A DNA stretch of 64,000 bases from a virus. A program made the position numbers and the translations under genes. Below are positions 48,367-55,732 of this stretch, in pieces. The stretch's first letter is position 1. The number at the start of each line of letters is the position of its first letter. The stretch covers positions 124,001 through 188,000 of IMG/VR virus record IMGVR_UViG_3300017763_000002; one strand, given 5' to 3'. The notes below the pieces were generated by a model. That model saw only the letters and a list, made by a program, of their open reading frames with translations. It was not told the origin of the DNA and made no database searches.

Positions 48367-48738
48367 ATGGATCTAGATTTCGTTTGTATAGGATTTGCGT
48401 GTTTAGGTGTTTTATTTTATTTAATTAATAAAAAACAAAAAACCTTAATACTCAACCTTCAAAAAGAAAAATCTAAATTAATTTCAGCAAAAAAAAGTAC
48501 GGAAGTCAGAACTGGACATATTGTAGAAAAGTTTGCTCCTTTCTTGAAGACCTTCCCGCATGACCCTGAAAAAGCGGTTTTCTTGGGGCAGCCTATAGAT
48601 TATATAGTTTTCGAGGATACAGGAGTAACTTTTTCTGAAATAAAAAGCGGTAACTCGCAGTTGAGCCAAAAACAAAAAGCTATAAAACAAAACATTCTTA
48701 ACGGAAACGTATTTTGGGAAGAAGTCAGGGTAAAATAA
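48367..48738 (+). CDS. Holliday-junction-resolvase-like endonuclease, membrane-tethered
   Basis: This 123-residue protein has an N-terminal membrane segment (residues 4-20), a short coiled linker and a PD-(D/E)xK core. The core reads HIVEKFAPFLKTFPHDPEKA, FLGQPIDYIVFEDTG (Asp78) and FSEIKSGNSQLSQKQKAIKQ (Glu91, Lys93). This matches the 'endonuclease related to archaeal Holliday junction resolvase' family (Endonuc_Holl), whose members often have an N-terminal hydrophobic segment. It may process recombination or replication intermediates, together with the RuvB-like ATPase at 59088. Confidence 0.8.
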   Translation: MDLDFVCIGFACLGVLFYLINKKQKTLILNLQKEKSKLISAKKSTEVRTGHIVEKFAPFLKTFPHDPEKAVFLGQPIDYIVFEDTGVTFSEIKSGNSQLSQKQKAIKQNILNGNVFWEEVRVK

Positions 48739-48743
48739 AATTT

Positions 48744-48881
48744 ATGAATCAATTAAAATACATTAAACTAAAATCAGAAGTTTCTGCTCTAAGAAGAGAG
48801 GTTGTTTCTCTTAAGAAAATTGTATGTAAATTAAAAAAGCAAAATTGGAAACAAAAAGACACATTTTCTCGGGTGAAATAA
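48744..48881 (+). CDS. small coiled-coil protein (45 aa)
   Basis: The short frame has regular Leu/Val/Ile heptads (LKSEVSALRREVVSLKKIVC) with basic flanks, a likely dimeric coiled coil. It starts six bases after the resolvase-like gene and overlaps the next one. Too short for a firm call. Confidence 0.35.
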   Translation: MNQLKYIKLKSEVSALRREVVSLKKIVCKLKKQNWKQKDTFSRVK

Positions 48882-49261
48882 ATAACTATTTTGCGGACAA
48901 ACTTCATGGTTTTCACGATCAATTTGTGGAAACCATGTTGCTTTGTGGAGTAGACGAGCCGGGCACAGCATTAGATGAAATCAAAATGACAAAAAATCCT
49001 AGCTTTACAATGACTTATTATAAAAAAATTGTAGGTGGTTTATTAAAATTTCAGCCAGAAATATATATTTGCTGTATTGATGAAAATTATGAACTATTAG
49101 CGGAGTGCTATCTCACTCACCTAGATAACAAAAAAGACATAGATGATATCTATTTATTACAAAATGTTTTCAATTGGGACCGAACTGGATTGTTTTGCGC
49201 CCAAGTTTGGAAGCTAAAAGAAAATAATATGTGTAATATAAATAGATATTGGAATGAATAG
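48845..49261 (+). CDS. hypothetical protein
   Basis: Up to 138 residues from a TTG at 48845, which overlaps the small coiled-coil frame; the true start may be further in. It has alpha/beta patterns (ETMLLCGVDEPGTALDEIKM, YICCIDENYELLAECYLTHL) without a recognised family. It overlaps the next gene by eight bases. Confidence 0.5.
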   Translation: METKRHIFSGEINNYFADKLHGFHDQFVETMLLCGVDEPGTALDEIKMTKNPSFTMTYYKKIVGGLLKFQPEIYICCIDENYELLAECYLTHLDNKKDIDDIYLLQNVFNWDRTGLFCAQVWKLKENNMCNINRYWNE

Positions 49262-49454
49262 AAAAGACAGAAGATCCCCTTGGTTGCTATCTTGGAATGA
49301 AAGATTTTTAAGAAACGGTAAAACCAAAAAAACAGAAGCTCAAATTTTAGAAGCTAAAAGACAGGGTAATTGGGCTGAAGTTATTAAGCTAAAACACTTG
49401 CTTAGAAAAGTTTGGTGGGGATACAAAAAAATCATAAATAATAGAAATGATTAA
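49254..49454 (+). CDS. small basic hypothetical protein (66 aa)
   Basis: The protein is rich in Trp, Arg and Lys (NRKDRRSPWLLSWNERFLRN, LRKVWWGYKK) and may bind nucleic acid. It overlaps the upstream gene by eight bases. No family is recognised. Confidence 0.45.
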   Translation: MNRKDRRSPWLLSWNERFLRNGKTKKTEAQILEAKRQGNWAEVIKLKHLLRKVWWGYKKIINNRND

Positions 49455-49485
49455 TATTTTTCATGGAATATTTTTGTGTTCATAT

Positions 49486-49499
49486 GTGTAATACTGAAT
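49486..49499 (+). promoter_or_regulatory. late-type GTGTA promoter motif, leaderless spacing
   Basis: GTGTAATACTGAAT ends at the ATG at 49500, 14 bases from G to A. Confidence 0.5.
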
Positions 49500-50870
49500 A
49501 TGACCTCAAATGAAAAACAACTTAACTGTTCCTGCGAAAAAATGATTCCAATTTTGTTATCTAAAGTTACTGATTTAGAACGAGAAATTATGAATTTAAA
49601 AAAAGACGAAATTAAAGTTATTCCAGAAGTTGTACAAAAAAGTAAAGTTGCTGTTATTGCTTGGCAGTTTCCCAACAGATCAAACACATTCATTGTTAGT
49701 GAAATGATGGAGTTACATCGCGCGGGTATAGACATTACAATATACAGTTTAAGCAAGCCGACAGCAGAGTGCGAAGAAATATATAAAGAAGAGCTCAAAG
49801 TGCTTAGGGAGAAAATTATTAATATTCCTGAATTAAGATTGCTTGATTATAAGGCTGCCAAAGACAACCAAATACCTTTTTTTAGAAATTATTATAGACA
49901 AACTCTTGAGCTTTGCAAAACAATTGATCCTTCTTCTGAAAATAATTATAACCAACAAGAACAAGAGGCGGTGCAAAATTCAAAAGGTTTTTTAAAAGAT
50001 TTAATTAAACACATTCAAGACTCAGGAGTCAATAAAATATACGCTCCCTTTGCTGGCGGAGATGCAGAGAAAGCCATGATGATATCTTATCACACTGGAA
50101 TACCTTATTATTTTACAGCGCATGCATTTGATTTATTTTCAAGCTACTATTACCAAAGAATGAAAGCTAAAACAGTAGAGCATGTTTTTGTTATTTCTGA
50201 ATACAACAAAAAGTACATGATAGAAAACTTAGGAATGCCAGAAGAAAAAATTACAGTTCGTAGAGTTAATTTTCTGGCTCCAGACGAAAAAAATATTAAA
50301 AGCAAAGATTTAGGTGTGAAATATATTTTTAGTGCAGGCAGGCTTGACGAAATGAAAGGTTATGAATATTCTATTAAAGCTTTTGCTGAGTTTCATAAAA
50401 TCTTCCCAGATGTTTATTATTTAATTGTTGGCAGTGGAGATCTGGAGCTTAGTTTGAAACAATTAGTAAAAGATTTAAAGCTTGAAGGCTTCGTTCATTT
50501 TTTGGGACACGTATCAAATCACACTGTTTTAGAGTTCGCGAAAGACGCAGAATTCTCTATTTTAAGCTCTATAGAAACAAATGATAAAGACAAAGAGGGT
50601 TTGCCCACTTGTTTTGTTGAAAGTATGTCCCTGGGCACGCCCTGCATAGGAACAGACTATTCTGGCGTCCCAGAGTTAATTGATCATGGAGTCAACGGCA
50701 TGCTTGCAAAACAAAAAGATATTCAAGATATTACTTCTAAAATGACACAGCTTTACAAAATGATTGAAAATGATCGGAGCGGCGAAATATCAAAGTCTTG
50801 TAAGATAAAAATTACAACAATGTTTGACAATCAAAAGAATATTAATTTACTAGTAAATCATTTAAAATGA
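49500..50870 (+). CDS. GT4-family glycosyltransferase
   Basis: This 456-residue protein begins with a short acidic/coiled leader. A GT-B fold follows (IAWQFPNRSNTFIVSEMMEL for the N-domain). The C-domain has FSAGRLDEMKGYEYSIKAF, YLIVGSGDLE and the donor-site motif EGLPTCFVESMSLGTP with both Glu residues of the E-x7-E signature. Such retaining enzymes transfer sugars from nucleotide donors. The ATG at 49500 is chosen because a GTGTA motif lies 14 bases upstream. The sulfotransferase gene overlaps its stop, so the pair probably decorates one glycan, of the virion or of the host surface. Confidence 0.88.
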   Translation: MTSNEKQLNCSCEKMIPILLSKVTDLEREIMNLKKDEIKVIPEVVQKSKVAVIAWQFPNRSNTFIVSEMMELHRAGIDITIYSLSKPTAECEEIYKEELKVLREKIINIPELRLLDYKAAKDNQIPFFRNYYRQTLELCKTIDPSSENNYNQQEQEAVQNSKGFLKDLIKHIQDSGVNKIYAPFAGGDAEKAMMISYHTGIPYYFTAHAFDLFSSYYYQRMKAKTVEHVFVISEYNKKYMIENLGMPEEKITVRRVNFLAPDEKNIKSKDLGVKYIFSAGRLDEMKGYEYSIKAFAEFHKIFPDVYYLIVGSGDLELSLKQLVKDLKLEGFVHFLGHVSNHTVLEFAKDAEFSILSSIETNDKDKEGLPTCFVESMSLGTPCIGTDYSGVPELIDHGVNGMLAKQKDIQDITSKMTQLYKMIENDRSGEISKSCKIKITTMFDNQKNINLLVNHLK

Positions 50871-51754
50871 AAGACAAGAAACCCTGGCATAGTGCAATCA
50901 AATGTACATATTTTGATAAAAACGATGTAGACTCAACAATATTATTGTCTACTGCAAGAAGTGGCACAACTTTTCTTGGTAGAAAAATAAACGGCATGTG
51001 TGGAATGACCGAAAGCTGGACTCTTAACAACGAAATTGTTTTTGAGAAGTTTTTTGTTCAAAACGCAATAGAGTGCCTGTTACACTACAGTAATACTAGC
51101 TTGACATGGGAACAAATGGAAAGACAAAATAAAGTAGCTATTTCTGACTTAATACTTAACGTTTATGACATCTTCCAAAAAGACTACAAGACAAGCGGGA
51201 GAGGAAAAAATCCATTTTTCTATCTAGATACAAATACATTTGAGACGTTAATTAAAAGAATTAAGCCTGCGGTATTTAACATGCATTTAGTTCATATTTT
51301 ATATAAAATTGATTTTATAAAAACAATAAAGACTCCTATAATTTATTTTATTAGAAAAAACAATTGGAGCAGAGCAATTAGCGAGCAAGTTATGCAGAAA
51401 GGCTTTCTACCAAGTCATCAAAGAGCAGAAGAAAACAATTTTGCAGTGGACATGATTCTCGACAAACAAAGTTTAATTCAAGAATGCGAAAATCAAATAT
51501 CAATGATAAAAACTTTTCAACGAGAACTTAAAGGTCAAGACAATGTTAAAATTTTATATTATGAAGATATTGAAAATCCAGAATATTGGACAGATCAATT
51601 CATTGATGAGCTCGAAAATTTTATGGGTAGAAAATTCGTTGATAGAAAATACAACCCCCCTTTAACAAAATCAAGAAACCGAAGAAACATAATTAACAAA
51701 GATGAAATTATGGATGAAGAACTTATCAAGAAATATTATATTAATGAAATTTGA
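50867..51754 (+). CDS. sulfotransferase-like protein
   Basis: This 295-residue protein has STILLSTARSGTTFLGRKIN at residues 23-42, the 5'-phosphosulfate (PAPS) loop. IYFIRKNNWSRAISEQV further on resembles the 3'-phosphate-binding motif with its conserved Arg and Ser. It would transfer sulfate from PAPS to a hydroxyl or amine, most likely on a glycan or lipid. It overlaps the glycosyltransferase gene by four bases. The Stf0-like subfamily is possible; acceptor is unknown. Confidence 0.75.
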   Translation: MKDKKPWHSAIKCTYFDKNDVDSTILLSTARSGTTFLGRKINGMCGMTESWTLNNEIVFEKFFVQNAIECLLHYSNTSLTWEQMERQNKVAISDLILNVYDIFQKDYKTSGRGKNPFFYLDTNTFETLIKRIKPAVFNMHLVHILYKIDFIKTIKTPIIYFIRKNNWSRAISEQVMQKGFLPSHQRAEENNFAVDMILDKQSLIQECENQISMIKTFQRELKGQDNVKILYYEDIENPEYWTDQFIDELENFMGRKFVDRKYNPPLTKSRNRRNIINKDEIMDEELIKKYYINEI

Positions 51755-51779
51755 TTAATTGTTATAATCCACACATTAT
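51751..51779 (+). promoter_or_regulatory. probable sigma70-like promoter
   Basis: TTGATT, a 17-bp spacer and CATTAT lie five bases before the GTG at 51785. Same architecture as the other early promoters but with a weaker -10. Confidence 0.4.
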
Positions 51780-51784
51780 ATATT

Positions 51785-52024
51785 GTGGACGATGATATAA
51801 ACTTTATTAGCCCCAGAGATTATGACGAGCAAACTGATGCTTTTCGTTTTGAATTAGATGCTTTAATCGATCGCTTTTTAGAAGAATTCGATGTAAATAC
51901 CATTACTTTGGTTGGTGCGCTCACAGAGAAAACTAAAGAGCTGCTGGATAATGGTACTATAGAATTTGAAGTTGACGATGATTTCTTTGATGACGACGAA
52001 GAAGACGAGGATGATTATTTATGA
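51785..52024 (+). CDS. small acidic hypothetical protein (79 aa)
   Basis: GTG-initiated protein with a strongly acidic C-terminus (EVDDDFFDDDEEDEDDYL). A helical core (FRFELDALIDRFLEEFDVNT) precedes it. Small acidic phage proteins often bind host DNA-binding proteins, but no evidence here shows this. ATGA overlap with the next gene. Confidence 0.5.
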   Translation: MDDDINFISPRDYDEQTDAFRFELDALIDRFLEEFDVNTITLVGALTEKTKELLDNGTIEFEVDDDFFDDDEEDEDDYL

Positions 52025-52200
52025 GGTCTTGGAGACTATGTAATAGCCGTGGCAAACTTTTAATTTGTTGTTGTATTTTAAACTGCATTTTAGCCGCTGA
52101 TTTAGCATTAGGGGGGCATTGGCTTTCAATTTTATGCATTTCATCTGCTGCGTTCTGTGCATTAGGCACTTATTCGACAAAGTGTTGTGCAAATAATTAA
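52021..52200 (+). CDS. small Cys-rich membrane protein (59 aa)
   Basis: Short frame coupled by ATGA to the acidic protein gene. It has two hydrophobic segments (LLICCCILNCILAADLAL and WLSILCISSAAFCALG) and nine Cys residues. Probably a small inner-membrane protein; a holin-like role cannot be excluded but is not shown. Confidence 0.45.
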   Translation: MRSWRLCNSRGKLLICCCILNCILAADLALGGHWLSILCISSAAFCALGTYSTKCCANN

Positions 52201-52207
52201 TTTACTA

Positions 52208-52221
52208 GTGTACATCTATTT
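52208..52221 (+). promoter_or_regulatory. late-type GTGTA promoter motif, leaderless spacing
   Basis: GTGTACATCTATTT ends at the ATG at 52222, 14 bases from G to A. Confidence 0.45.
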
Positions 52222-52467
52222 ATGCGCTTAGATTTTTCCAACTTTGTTTTATTCGCTATTGTTGCTTATGTTGGATATTTTATTTACTCACAAAACGAAT
52301 TAATTAAAGAGCAAGAGTCAATCATGCAAGATCAATTTGATTTAATTGAAACTCAACGAGCATTTATTTCAGAAATAAACAAAATGCTTGGCATTCAGCC
52401 TGGGATATATTGGTACAAACCGAATTCGCAACCTCAAGATAACCCTCTTCATACGGAACAAATTTAA
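52222..52467 (+). CDS. small membrane-anchored protein (81 aa)
   Basis: An N-terminal membrane segment (FVLFAIVAYVGYFIY) is followed by an acidic helix (LIKEQESIMQDQFDLIETQ) and a Pro/Gln-rich tail. This i-spanin-like layout (N-terminal anchor plus periplasmic coiled coil) is suggestive of a lysis protein, but no partner is seen. Late-type motif upstream. Confidence 0.5.
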   Translation: MRLDFSNFVLFAIVAYVGYFIYSQNELIKEQESIMQDQFDLIETQRAFISEINKMLGIQPGIYWYKPNSQPQDNPLHTEQI

Positions 52468-52983
52468 ATGACCATTCACTCCTTAATTAGAAAATGTTAT
52501 TATAAACCTGTTTTTAATAATATATATAAATTTTATTTAAATGATGAAAACCAATATTCTTTAGACAGGGTGGCTAGAATGGATATTAATTTTCTGTCAG
52601 CTTGGAACAATCTTTTAAATACCAAAGCCACAAAATCTAAAGACGAAGATGTTGAAAACTCTTGTATTTTTATTAGTGATTTAGTAGAAAATGGGAGTAA
52701 ATTATTTGATGTTTGCTTGTTAAATAAAACTAATAATGAAACTTATGGTATAGACTTTTTGGACTGGAGCGAATTAATTAATAAAAAAATAAAAACTGAT
52801 TTCTCTGACTCTGAACTAACGGGGTCAGAGATTTTAGCCCACATATTATGGGAGATAACTTTTTGGGGATTTTCCTCAGATCAAGTTCAACTCGCAGGCA
52901 GTAAAATAATAGATGAAACCAATGAAGTTGTGGAAGAAATTGATTTCGAAAAATTTATAAACTTGACAAAAAAGCTTTCTTGA
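52468..52983 (+). CDS. hypothetical protein
   Basis: This 171-residue protein starts directly after the upstream stop codon. It is helical with an acidic middle (DFLDWSELINKKIKTDFSDS written from its core is approximate). A segment ILAHILWEITFWGFS is hydrophobic and aromatic. No family is recognised. The promoter of the next operon (TTGACA at 52963) lies inside its 3' end. Confidence 0.5.
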   Translation: MTIHSLIRKCYYKPVFNNIYKFYLNDENQYSLDRVARMDINFLSAWNNLLNTKATKSKDEDVENSCIFISDLVENGSKLFDVCLLNKTNNETYGIDFLDWSELINKKIKTDFSDSELTGSEILAHILWEITFWGFSSDQVQLAGSKIIDETNEVVEEIDFEKFINLTKKLS

Positions 52984-52991
52984 TGCATACT
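52963..52991 (+). promoter_or_regulatory. sigma70-like promoter, leaderless spacing
   Basis: TTGACA, a 17-bp spacer and CATACT are followed by six bases and the ATG at 52998. It would drive the small basic gene, the secreted W-rich gene and repeat array A. Confidence 0.6.
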
Positions 52992-52997
52992 TAATGC

Positions 52998-53168
52998 ATG
53001 AACGAAAGACAAGACCGTTATGTTAAAACTGAAAAAGGCAAGGTTGCCCAAAAAAAAGCGCAAAAAAAGTACGACGAGACTAATCTCGAAAAACGAAGAC
53101 AGCAAAAAAAAGAGTACATGAGGCGCAAAAGGGCTGAAGACCCAAGCTATTGCAAATGGAAGCGATGA
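52998..53168 (+). CDS. small basic protein (56 aa)
   Basis: Short Lys/Arg/Gln-rich frame (KGKVAQKKAQKKYDETNLEK, YMRRKRAEDPSYCKWKR) starting six bases after a -10 box. The composition suggests a nucleic-acid-binding peptide; K-x-Y-x-x-R-R tracts like this occur beside HNH proteins, but no HNH is present. Coupled by ATGA to the secreted W-rich gene. First gene of the transcript that carries array A. Confidence 0.5.
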   Translation: MNERQDRYVKTEKGKVAQKKAQKKYDETNLEKRRQQKKEYMRRKRAEDPSYCKWKR

Positions 53169-53638
53169 AATATATATATTTATTTTTACTTTTTTCTCTG
53201 GTTGGTTTTGCTTTTGAAGATACCGCACCAGATTATGACATGTACCCCCAAGATGTCAGGGACGCATATAGCAATTATTTAAGAGAACAGGAAAACCTTG
53301 TTTACCAAGCTCTTCTAGATAGTTTTAATCAAATTGGAGTAGTTTATACAGCTTTTCAAGATAGCGTTAAAACAGAAAACGAAGGGTGGCTTTATAATGA
53401 CTGGCTAGGCTATTACTATCAGAGCGATAAAATATGGATTTACCATCAATCTTTAAAATGGATTTACCCCCATTCTATTCATGACGGATATTGGTTTTGG
53501 TCAGAAAATTTTGGATGGCTTTGGACAAATAAAGAGTTATTTCCTTTTATGTGCAATCAAGCTGGTGGCAGTTTTTATTTATATCAAGACCAAGGAGTAA
53601 TTTATTCGTATTCAGAAGATTTGTATTATGAGTTATGA
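53165..53638 (+). CDS. secreted W/Y-rich protein
   Basis: This 157-residue protein begins with a signal peptide (KYIYLFLLFSLVGFAFEDT). The second half holds a W/Y-rich module: GWLYNDWLGYYYQS, WIYHQSLKWIYP, GYWFWSENFGWLWTNKELFP. Similar modules occur in the large fibre at 30803 and the secreted protein at 55733. I associate this module with Verrucomicrobiota surface proteins (inference). Repeat array A begins within ten bases of its stop codon. Probably exported; function is unknown. Confidence 0.65.
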   Translation: MKYIYLFLLFSLVGFAFEDTAPDYDMYPQDVRDAYSNYLREQENLVYQALLDSFNQIGVVYTAFQDSVKTENEGWLYNDWLGYYYQSDKIWIYHQSLKWIYPHSIHDGYWFWSENFGWLWTNKELFPFMCNQAGGSFYLYQDQGVIYSYSEDLYYEL

Positions 53639-53643
53639 AATGC

Positions 53644-53858
53644 TGCCCCGTTTCTCGTCTTGCGGGTCAAGAGTTAGTGTGGCTACTGACAATGAAGATG
53701 AGTGATATATAAGCCCCCGTTTCTCGTCTTGCGGGTCAAGAGTTAGTGTGGCTACTGACAACAAAAATGAGACCTTCATAAGCTCCCGCTTCTTGTTTTG
53801 CGGGCTATAAGACAGATTGGTTCACTGAGCTTTAAGGCAAGGGTACGAAAGAGCCCCT
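53644..53858 (+). ncRNA. repeat array A: 69-nt units with hypervariable hexamer, 64-nt terminal module, variable tail
   Basis: Two 69-nt-type units are followed by a terminal module. Each unit has a CCCCG...CGGG hairpin, GTCAAGA, a GTTAGT...ACTGAC hairpin and AATGAG or GATGAG. Next come six variable bases and ATAAGC. The hexamers are TGATAT (53703-53708) and ACCTTC (53772-53777). The terminal module (53778-53841) is 64 of 64 identical to that of array B. It ends in GGCAAG and is followed by a unique 17-nt tail (53842-53858) and the terminator. There is no nuclease gene directly next to it. A structured guide-like RNA is inferred. Confidence 0.75.
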
Positions 53859-53860
53859 AA

Positions 53861-53884
53861 AACCCACTTCAAGTGGGTTTTTTG
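53861..53884 (+). terminator. intrinsic terminator of array A
   Basis: ACCCACTTCAAGTGGGT hairpin followed by a T run. Identical in sequence to the terminator of array B. The promoter of the next gene starts at the end of the T run. Confidence 0.85.
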
Positions 53885-53913
53885 TTGACTTCCAATTCAA
53901 TATATAATATAAT
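53885..53913 (+). promoter_or_regulatory. sigma70-like promoter, leaderless spacing
   Basis: TTGACT, a 17-bp spacer and a perfect TATAAT are followed by seven bases and the ATG at 53921. Confidence 0.7.
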
Positions 53914-53920
53914 AACAAAC

Positions 53921-54103
53921 ATGCTAACAGGACAAATAAATTACAAAGATGTTGAATATAAATATGAGCTAGATTTAACTAAAGAAGATATTTACACATA
54001 CTATGTCAACAGCCTTTTTAAAGAAATTTGCGAACACAATTATCCAGAATTATTAAAACAAGTTAAAACACAAGTATCTCAAATGTTAGAAAATGAAAAT
54101 TGA
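53921..54103 (+). CDS. small hypothetical protein (60 aa)
   Basis: The ATG at 53921 lies seven bases after a perfect -10 box, so the longer upstream frame is rejected. Charged alpha/beta protein (NYKDVEYKYELDLTKEDIYT) without known family. Overlaps the next gene by 11 bases. Confidence 0.5.
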   Translation: MLTGQINYKDVEYKYELDLTKEDIYTYYVNSLFKEICEHNYPELLKQVKTQVSQMLENEN

Positions 54104-54374
54104 AAAAAATTTAAAATATGCTACTTTTATTTATGATGAAGAATCTAAAGATTTTACCATCATGACCAAGCCTTTTGGGGAATCAGAGGGAGGATATGCG
54201 GTGGGCGGGAACACAATCAAACTGAACAAGATTTATTCTTTTGCGTTTATGCGATTTGTAATGAGAATTGCTCAAAGAAATTGGCTAAAAAATAAAAAAA
54301 GAGTTGACAATCATGTAGAAAATGAGTTAGAATACAGTGAAGATCAAGACCAAACCTTTTTTGAATATTTATGA
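54093..54374 (+). CDS. small hypothetical protein (93 aa)
   Basis: Mixed alpha/beta protein with a Gly-rich turn (TKPFGESEGGYAVGGNTIKL) and an aromatic helix (YSFAFMRFVMRIAQRNWL). No family is recognised. Coupled by overlap to both neighbours. Confidence 0.5.
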   Translation: MKIEKNLKYATFIYDEESKDFTIMTKPFGESEGGYAVGGNTIKLNKIYSFAFMRFVMRIAQRNWLKNKKRVDNHVENELEYSEDQDQTFFEYL

Positions 54375-54619
54375 ACGAAAAATTAAGAAATATTATTTAC
54401 AATACGAGCGCTGGCAAAAGCCACGGGAATGCAGTAATGCTAAACGAACTTTCCAGTGAATCTTTGGTCTATGCGTCTGATGAAGAAGAATTTTTTTATG
54501 AAGGCGAAGATATAGCGGTAAGCGAAGGAGACCCAATTGGGTTTGATATTGAAATTAATGATGAAGTAAAATTGATTTTATTTAAAAATATATATTGGAA
54601 AGTTGATAATTATGAGTGA
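54371..54619 (+). CDS. small acidic hypothetical protein (82 aa)
   Basis: Acidic beta-rich protein (YASDEEEFFYEGEDIAVSEG, PIGFDIEINDEVKLILF). ATGA overlap upstream and an eight-base overlap with the ACP-like gene downstream. Unknown function. Confidence 0.5.
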   Translation: MNEKLRNIIYNTSAGKSHGNAVMLNELSSESLVYASDEEEFFYEGEDIAVSEGDPIGFDIEINDEVKLILFKNIYWKVDNYE

Positions 54620-55373
54620 TGTAGATTTACAAAAAGTTGTAGACAAAGAGTTCGACACTCCAGAAGCTCCAAAGTGGGACATGAAGAATGAAGATTGTAT
54701 TCGTCATCACTTCAGGCACTTCCCCGATAAAATTACCGAGCTGGCTATAGATTATTTAATAAATGAAAACGATGATGTTTTAGATGATGTAATTAAGGGT
54801 GTTTTAGAAAAATTTTCCCCGCTATCAGACTCCGTGGAAAATAGACCTGATTTTGCTTCCTTAGGACCACAAAATGAAATTATTAATGACTTTGGCATGG
54901 ATTCCTTATCATTAATGGAAATCGCTTTCTTTTGTGAAGAAGTTTTTGATTTAAGAATAGAAAATGAAAAAATAATGCACATCGTTACATTAAAAGATGT
55001 AACCGACATGATCCGTAAAACAAAAGCGGAACAAGCGGGTGTTGAGTGGCCAGAGCTTCATTTCGGTGGGGCTAGTGACCAAAACCCTGGGCCAGATGAC
55101 CCGCCTTTAGCTCATAAAAAATATAAAGTAGGATGGGTTCCAAACCCTAAAAACCCCACTGCTTTTATGGAGTGCAATGTCCCTGTCGTTGATATGAACG
55201 ATCCCGAAACAGTCAAGAAATTAGCAAAAGCTGCCGAAAATGGCGAGCTAGAGGGAGATAAATATCAAGAATTCTTAAATAGGGAGTTGACCCCGAAAAA
55301 GAAAAAACGCAAATATACAAAGCGTTCAGATTATTGGAAAAAGAAAGAAAGCAAAAATGACAAAAAAATATGA
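54612..55373 (+). CDS. acyl-carrier-protein-domain protein with basic tail
   Basis: This 253-residue protein (from the ATG at 54612, MSDVDLQKVV) has an ACP-like helical bundle in its first half. Residues 91-105 read INDFGMDSLSLMEIA, where Ser98 in the D-S-L motif is the usual 4'-phosphopantetheine site. LKDVTDMI closes the domain. The second half is Pro/Asp-rich and then very basic (LTPKKKKRKYTKRSDYWKKK). A carrier domain fused to a basic, possibly DNA- or RNA-binding tail is unusual. No adjacent acyl ligase or synthase is present, so the acyl group and partner are unknown. Confidence 0.7.
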   Translation: MSDVDLQKVVDKEFDTPEAPKWDMKNEDCIRHHFRHFPDKITELAIDYLINENDDVLDDVIKGVLEKFSPLSDSVENRPDFASLGPQNEIINDFGMDSLSLMEIAFFCEEVFDLRIENEKIMHIVTLKDVTDMIRKTKAEQAGVEWPELHFGGASDQNPGPDDPPLAHKKYKVGWVPNPKNPTAFMECNVPVVDMNDPETVKKLAKAAENGELEGDKYQEFLNRELTPKKKKRKYTKRSDYWKKKESKNDKKI

Positions 55374-55587
55374 AGAAGCTAAGCTTTATACTTTTCGAAT
55401 AAAATATAACGCTGGAGTGGGTCACGCAGCTCACGACTCGTACCATTATTTTCAAGCTACTAATGCGGATCAAGCTTTAAGTTTTCATTTTTCTATGATG
55501 GAAAGAAAGAGTCTAACAAGCCAAACTATCAGCGTAGAGAGAAAAGACCCTTATGCCAATCGTTGGGTTGAAGAAAAAGTGTATTAA
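55357..55587 (+). CDS. small hypothetical protein (76 aa)
   Basis: Overlaps the ACP-like gene by 17 bases. The sequence YTFRIKYNAGVGHAAHDSYH, followed by a Tyr/Phe-rich helix, is a compact alpha/beta pattern with no known family. Confidence 0.45.
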   Translation: MTKKYEEAKLYTFRIKYNAGVGHAAHDSYHYFQATNADQALSFHFSMMERKSLTSQTISVERKDPYANRWVEEKVY

Positions 55588-55632
55588 ACATAATGAGTAC
55601 TAAAAAATACGGCGTGATTTTTGCCCCGACAA

Positions 55633-55708
55633 GCCACCTTAGCTCAGATGGTAGAGCACCTCACTTGTAATGAGGATGTCGTCAGTTCGATCCTGACAGG
55701 TGGCTCCA
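55633..55708 (+). tRNA. tRNA-Thr (anticodon TGT)
   Basis: Complete cloverleaf of 76 nt with encoded CCA. The acceptor GCCACCT pairs with AGGTGGC. The D arm contains AGCTCAGATGGTAGAGC. The anticodon stem-loop is CCTCA-CTTGTAA-TGAGG and the T arm GTCAGTTCGATCCTGAC. Reads ACA and, with wobble, ACG codons; the AT-rich phage probably uses ACA heavily. Confidence 0.95.
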
Positions 55709-55718
55709 TTTTTAATTA

Positions 55719-55732
55719 GTGTAATATTTTAT
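55719..55732 (+). promoter_or_regulatory. late-type GTGTA promoter motif, leaderless spacing
   Basis: GTGTAATATTTTAT ends at the ATG at 55733, 14 bases from G to A. Confidence 0.55.

Noticed and set aside
55592-55670. Small frame (25 codons) running through the tRNA-Thr gene
   Set aside because: It overlaps a complete tRNA and has no supporting signal.
55700-55732. Longer start of the secreted W-rich gene inside the tRNA
   Set aside because: A GTGTA motif 14 bases before the ATG at 55733 and a clean signal peptide from that ATG fix the start.
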